Below are positions 6,658 through 7,954 of a DNA stretch of 7,954 nt, piece by piece; within the stretch, counting starts at the first letter, position 1, and every line of letters starts with the position of its first letter. Source of the DNA: JACDAN01 sp046714355 (GTDB lineage: Bacteria > Actinomycetota > Thermoleophilia > Gaiellales > Gaiellaceae); assembly GCA_046714355.1 (NCBI GenBank), contig JBKKAR010000001.1, forward strand, positions 1-7,954. The letters are read 5' to 3'. A program made the position numbers and the translations under genes. The notes under the pieces are model-generated. The model ran no database searches. It was not told where the DNA came from and saw nothing but the letters and a program-made list of their open reading frames with translations.

Positions 6658-6735
6658 AGAGGCTCCAACATGGTGAGCCTTGCGTCGCCGTCCAGCGCGG
6701 CCCGGCGGCACAAGGCTCATCGTGTTGGAGCCTCT
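6658..6735 (-). repeat. Long inverted repeat (25-bp arms) spanning the pstS1 stop codon
   Basis: Bases 6658-6682 and 6711-6735 are complementary at 23 of 25 positions. The 28-base centre adds a further inner stem (6686-6690 with 6703-6707), giving a hairpin of about 78 bases. One arm contains the last codons and TGA of pstS1, and the other is intergenic. No U run follows on the minus-strand transcript. The two mismatches (6671/6722 and 6673/6720) are C-A in minus-strand RNA but G-U wobbles in plus-strand RNA. It may protect the pstS1 mRNA 3' end, limit read-through into pstS2, or be a small palindromic repeat that moved in; no target-site duplication is evident. Confidence 0.8.
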
Positions 6736-7724
6736 TGCTCCTCGACACCCACGCCGCCGCTGTCGAGCGCGGTGCGAGCGCGCTCGAGCTGGTCCTCCGT
6801 CATCGGGACGAACTTGGCTCCTCTGGCCAGACGCGCCTGGTTGTCGAGCACGAAGGTCAGGAAGGGCTCGACCGCGGGCTTTTCGGCGACCGAGTCCTCG
6901 TTCACGTAAGTGAACAGCGGTCGCGAGAGCGGCTTGTAGGAACCGTCCTGCACGCTCTCGACGCTCGGCTCGACGCACCCTTCCCCGCCGTCGACCGCAA
7001 CGCCGCGCAGAAGATTCTCGTTCTCGAGGAGGTACGAGAGCCCGAAGTAGCCGAGCGTGCCGTTCTCGCCCGAGACGCCGCGGACGGTGACGTTGTCGTC
7101 CTCGCTCGGGGTGTAGTCGCTGCGGCTCGCGCCCTCCTCGCCGACGATCGCGTCCGTGAAGTAGTCGAACGTCCCGGAGTCGGTGCCGGCGCCGAAGAGC
7201 GTCAGCTTCTCGTCGGGGAACTTCGGATCGACGTCCTTCCAGCTGTCGACTTTCGATTTGGGCTCCCAGATCTTCTTCAGCTGCTCGACGGTCAGGCACG
7301 TCGCCCACGTGTTCTTCTTGTTGACGACGATCGAGATGCCGTCGTTCGCGACCTGAAGCGGGAAGTGCTCGACGCGGTTCTTCTCACAGAGCTGAGTTTC
7401 CTCGTCCTTGATCGGGCGGGAGGCGTTGGACAGATCGGTCTCGCCGCGGCAGAAGCGCTCGAACCCGCCGCCCGTCCCGGAGGTGCCGACGGTGATCCTC
7501 ACCTTTGGCTCCTGCTTCCGGAAGCGCTCTGCGGCGAGGCTCATGAGGGGCGCGACGGTGCTCGACCCGTCCGCACGAACCCGGCCGGTGAGCTCTTCCT
7601 CCTCGAATCCGCCCAGCGGATCCTCGGTGGAGGTCCCGGCCGCTACGGGCTCGTCGACGGGGCGCTCTCGTCCACAACCGACGAGGACGAGCAGCAGGAG
7701 ACAGGCGACAGCGAGCGCACGCAC
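6717..7724 (-). CDS. pstS: PstS1, phosphate-binding lipoprotein (SphX-like)
   Basis: This 335-residue phosphate-binding protein is anchored to the outer face of the membrane by lipid. A short signal MRALAVACLLLLVLVGC ends in the lipobox LVGC with the modified cysteine at 17, followed by an acidic linker (19-45, including FEEEEL). The binding core has ADGSSTVAP (51-59), SGTGGGFERFC (82-92), ETDLSNASRPI (95-105), VANDGISIVVN (125-135), CLTVEQLKKIWEP (143-155) and GTDSGTFDYF (180-189). From residue 47 to 268 it aligns without gaps to PstS2, with about 59% identity by hand count. The mature protein is acidic: 57 Asp+Glu versus 36 Lys+Arg. The GTG at 7724 is the start that puts a proper signal peptide in place; no good SD is seen. 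Its last codons form one arm of the long hairpin. A strong PHO box sits directly upstream. Confidence 0.96.
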   Translation of the reverse strand: MRALAVACLLLLVLVGCGRERPVDEPVAAGTSTEDPLGGFEEEELTGRVRADGSSTVAPLMSLAAERFRKQEPKVRITVGTSGTGGGFERFCRGETDLSNASRPIKDEETQLCEKNRVEHFPLQVANDGISIVVNKKNTWATCLTVEQLKKIWEPKSKVDSWKDVDPKFPDEKLTLFGAGTDSGTFDYFTDAIVGEEGASRSDYTPSEDDNVTVRGVSGENGTLGYFGLSYLLENENLLRGVAVDGGEGCVEPSVESVQDGSYKPLSRPLFTYVNEDSVAEKPAVEPFLTFVLDNQARLARGAKFVPMTEDQLERARTALDSGGVGVEEQEAPTR

Positions 7725-7732
7725 CGAGCCCG

Positions 7733-7738
7733 ATTGTC
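7733..7738 (-). promoter_or_regulatory. Possible -10 element of the pstS1 promoter
   Basis: GACAAT on the minus strand matches TATAAT at four of six positions and lies 18 bp past the end of the PHO box. If used, transcription would start almost at the pstS1 GTG, predicting a leaderless or nearly leaderless mRNA, consistent with the lack of an SD. Confidence 0.3.
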
Positions 7739-7756
7739 GGCAGGGCGCCGGTCGGC

Positions 7757-7789
7757 ATGTGGTGAACGTCAGGTAACGAAGTGGTGAAC
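7757..7789 (-). promoter_or_regulatory. PHO box (PhoP-binding direct repeats) upstream of pstS1
   Basis: On the minus strand the site reads as three 11-bp units: GTTCACCACTT, CGTTACCTGAC, GTTCACCACAT. The outer two are 10/11 identical, and the middle one carries a degenerate GTTACC. This is the form of PhoP-binding direct repeats described in Streptomyces, whose core is GTTCACC followed by four variable bases. It lies 4 bp after the kinase stop codon and 32 bp before the pstS1 GTG. It should activate pstS1, and probably the rest of the cluster, under phosphate limitation. Confidence 0.85.
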
Positions 7790-7793
7790 GGCC

Positions 7794-7954
7794 CTAGCTC
7801 GCCGGGAAGCGGCAGGTAATGGTCAATCCTTGGCCCGGCGCGCCTTCCGCCTCCACCGCGCCGCCGCCCGCGGCGACGATGTGCTTGACGACCGCCAGGC
7901 CGAGGCCGGTCCCGCGGGAGCCTCGGACGCGGTCGGCCCTGAAGAAGCGCTCGA
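7794..7954 (-). CDS. Sensor histidine kinase, C-terminal end (probably PhoR)
   Basis: The last 52 codons and the stop are present; the start lies beyond the window. The translation ERFFRADRVRGSRG followed by TGLGLAVVKHIV holds the F box (ERFFR) and G2 box (GTGLGLA) of the HATPase_c domain, then the usual last strands ending in TITCRFPAS. This is the ATP-binding end of a two-component kinase. Its place directly upstream of a PHO box and pstS suggests PhoR, the membrane kinase that signals phosphate limitation to PhoP/PhoB, but the sensor and dimerisation domains that would confirm this are not visible. No terminator is seen before pstS1, so read-through into the pst genes is possible. Confidence 0.88.
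   Translation of the reverse strand, partial: ERFFRADRVRGSRGTGLGLAVVKHIVAAGGGAVEAEGAPGQGLTITCRFPAS

Noticed and set aside
6658..6735. Long inverted repeat as an insertion sequence or integron attachment site
   Set aside because: No transposase or integrase gene is nearby, no flanking direct duplication is visible, and the loop does not show attC core sites. A small palindromic repeat remains possible but unproven.
6547..7308. Upstream in-frame extension of pstS2 to a much earlier ATG
   Set aside because: The extension is a shadow frame of pstS1 read through the long hairpin; the ATG at 6546 has an ideal RBS and begins a proper signal peptide.
7384..7758. Minus-strand frame of 124 codons starting with ATG at 7758
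   Set aside because: The start lies inside the PHO box and the frame is a shadow of pstS1.
6735..7787. Plus-strand open frame of 350 codons
   Set aside because: It is antisense to pstS1 and shows no motif or RBS; it is a GC-driven shadow.

Overview
This high-GC window is one minus-strand phosphate-uptake gene cluster, read from high to low coordinates. It begins with the C-terminal end of a sensor histidine kinase. Two phosphate-binding proteins of the PstS/SphX class follow, then the permease subunits PstC and PstA, the ATPase PstB, the regulator PhoU, a DUF47 PhoU-like protein, a low-affinity PiT phosphate transporter, and the N-terminal part of an ECF sigma factor that runs off the low-coordinate end. 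All ten genes lie on the minus strand and are tightly packed. Four genes from pstB to the PiT gene are separated by 12-26 bp, pstC and pstA overlap by 4 bp, and the only gap over 100 bp is the 170 bp between the two pstS genes. No gene is supported on the plus strand, and no RNA gene, IS element or CRISPR array was seen.

The organism is most likely an actinobacterium, perhaps in a deep-branching class such as Thermoleophilia. This rests on the high GC, several GTG starts, and a regulatory motif resembling the PhoP-binding PHO box known from Streptomyces (GTTCACC direct repeats at 11-bp periodicity). The class-level guess is inference.

Control region. A clear PHO box (7757-7789) sits between the kinase stop codon and pstS1. 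A weaker but co-linear match (6620-6652) sits in front of pstS2. Between the two pstS genes lies a very long inverted repeat (6658-6735, 25-bp arms with two mismatches) that includes the pstS1 stop codon. A second, perfect 9-bp inverted repeat (5564-5591) lies between pstS2 and pstC. This layout suggests that each binding-protein gene has its own phosphate-responsive promoter, and that RNA hairpins separate the abundant binding-protein transcripts from the permease transcript.

How the genes fit together. The kinase would sense phosphate limitation through the Pst/PhoU complex and switch on the PHO-box promoters. PstS1 (a lipoprotein, net charge about -21) and PstS2 (not lipidated, net charge about +21) would capture phosphate for PstCAB. 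PhoU would relay transport status back to the kinase. The DUF47 protein probably partners the PiT transporter, a second phosphate-uptake route placed in the same cluster. The most notable points are the charge-inverted PstS pair, the double PHO box, the long hairpin, and the combination of high- and low-affinity transport with two PhoU-type proteins.
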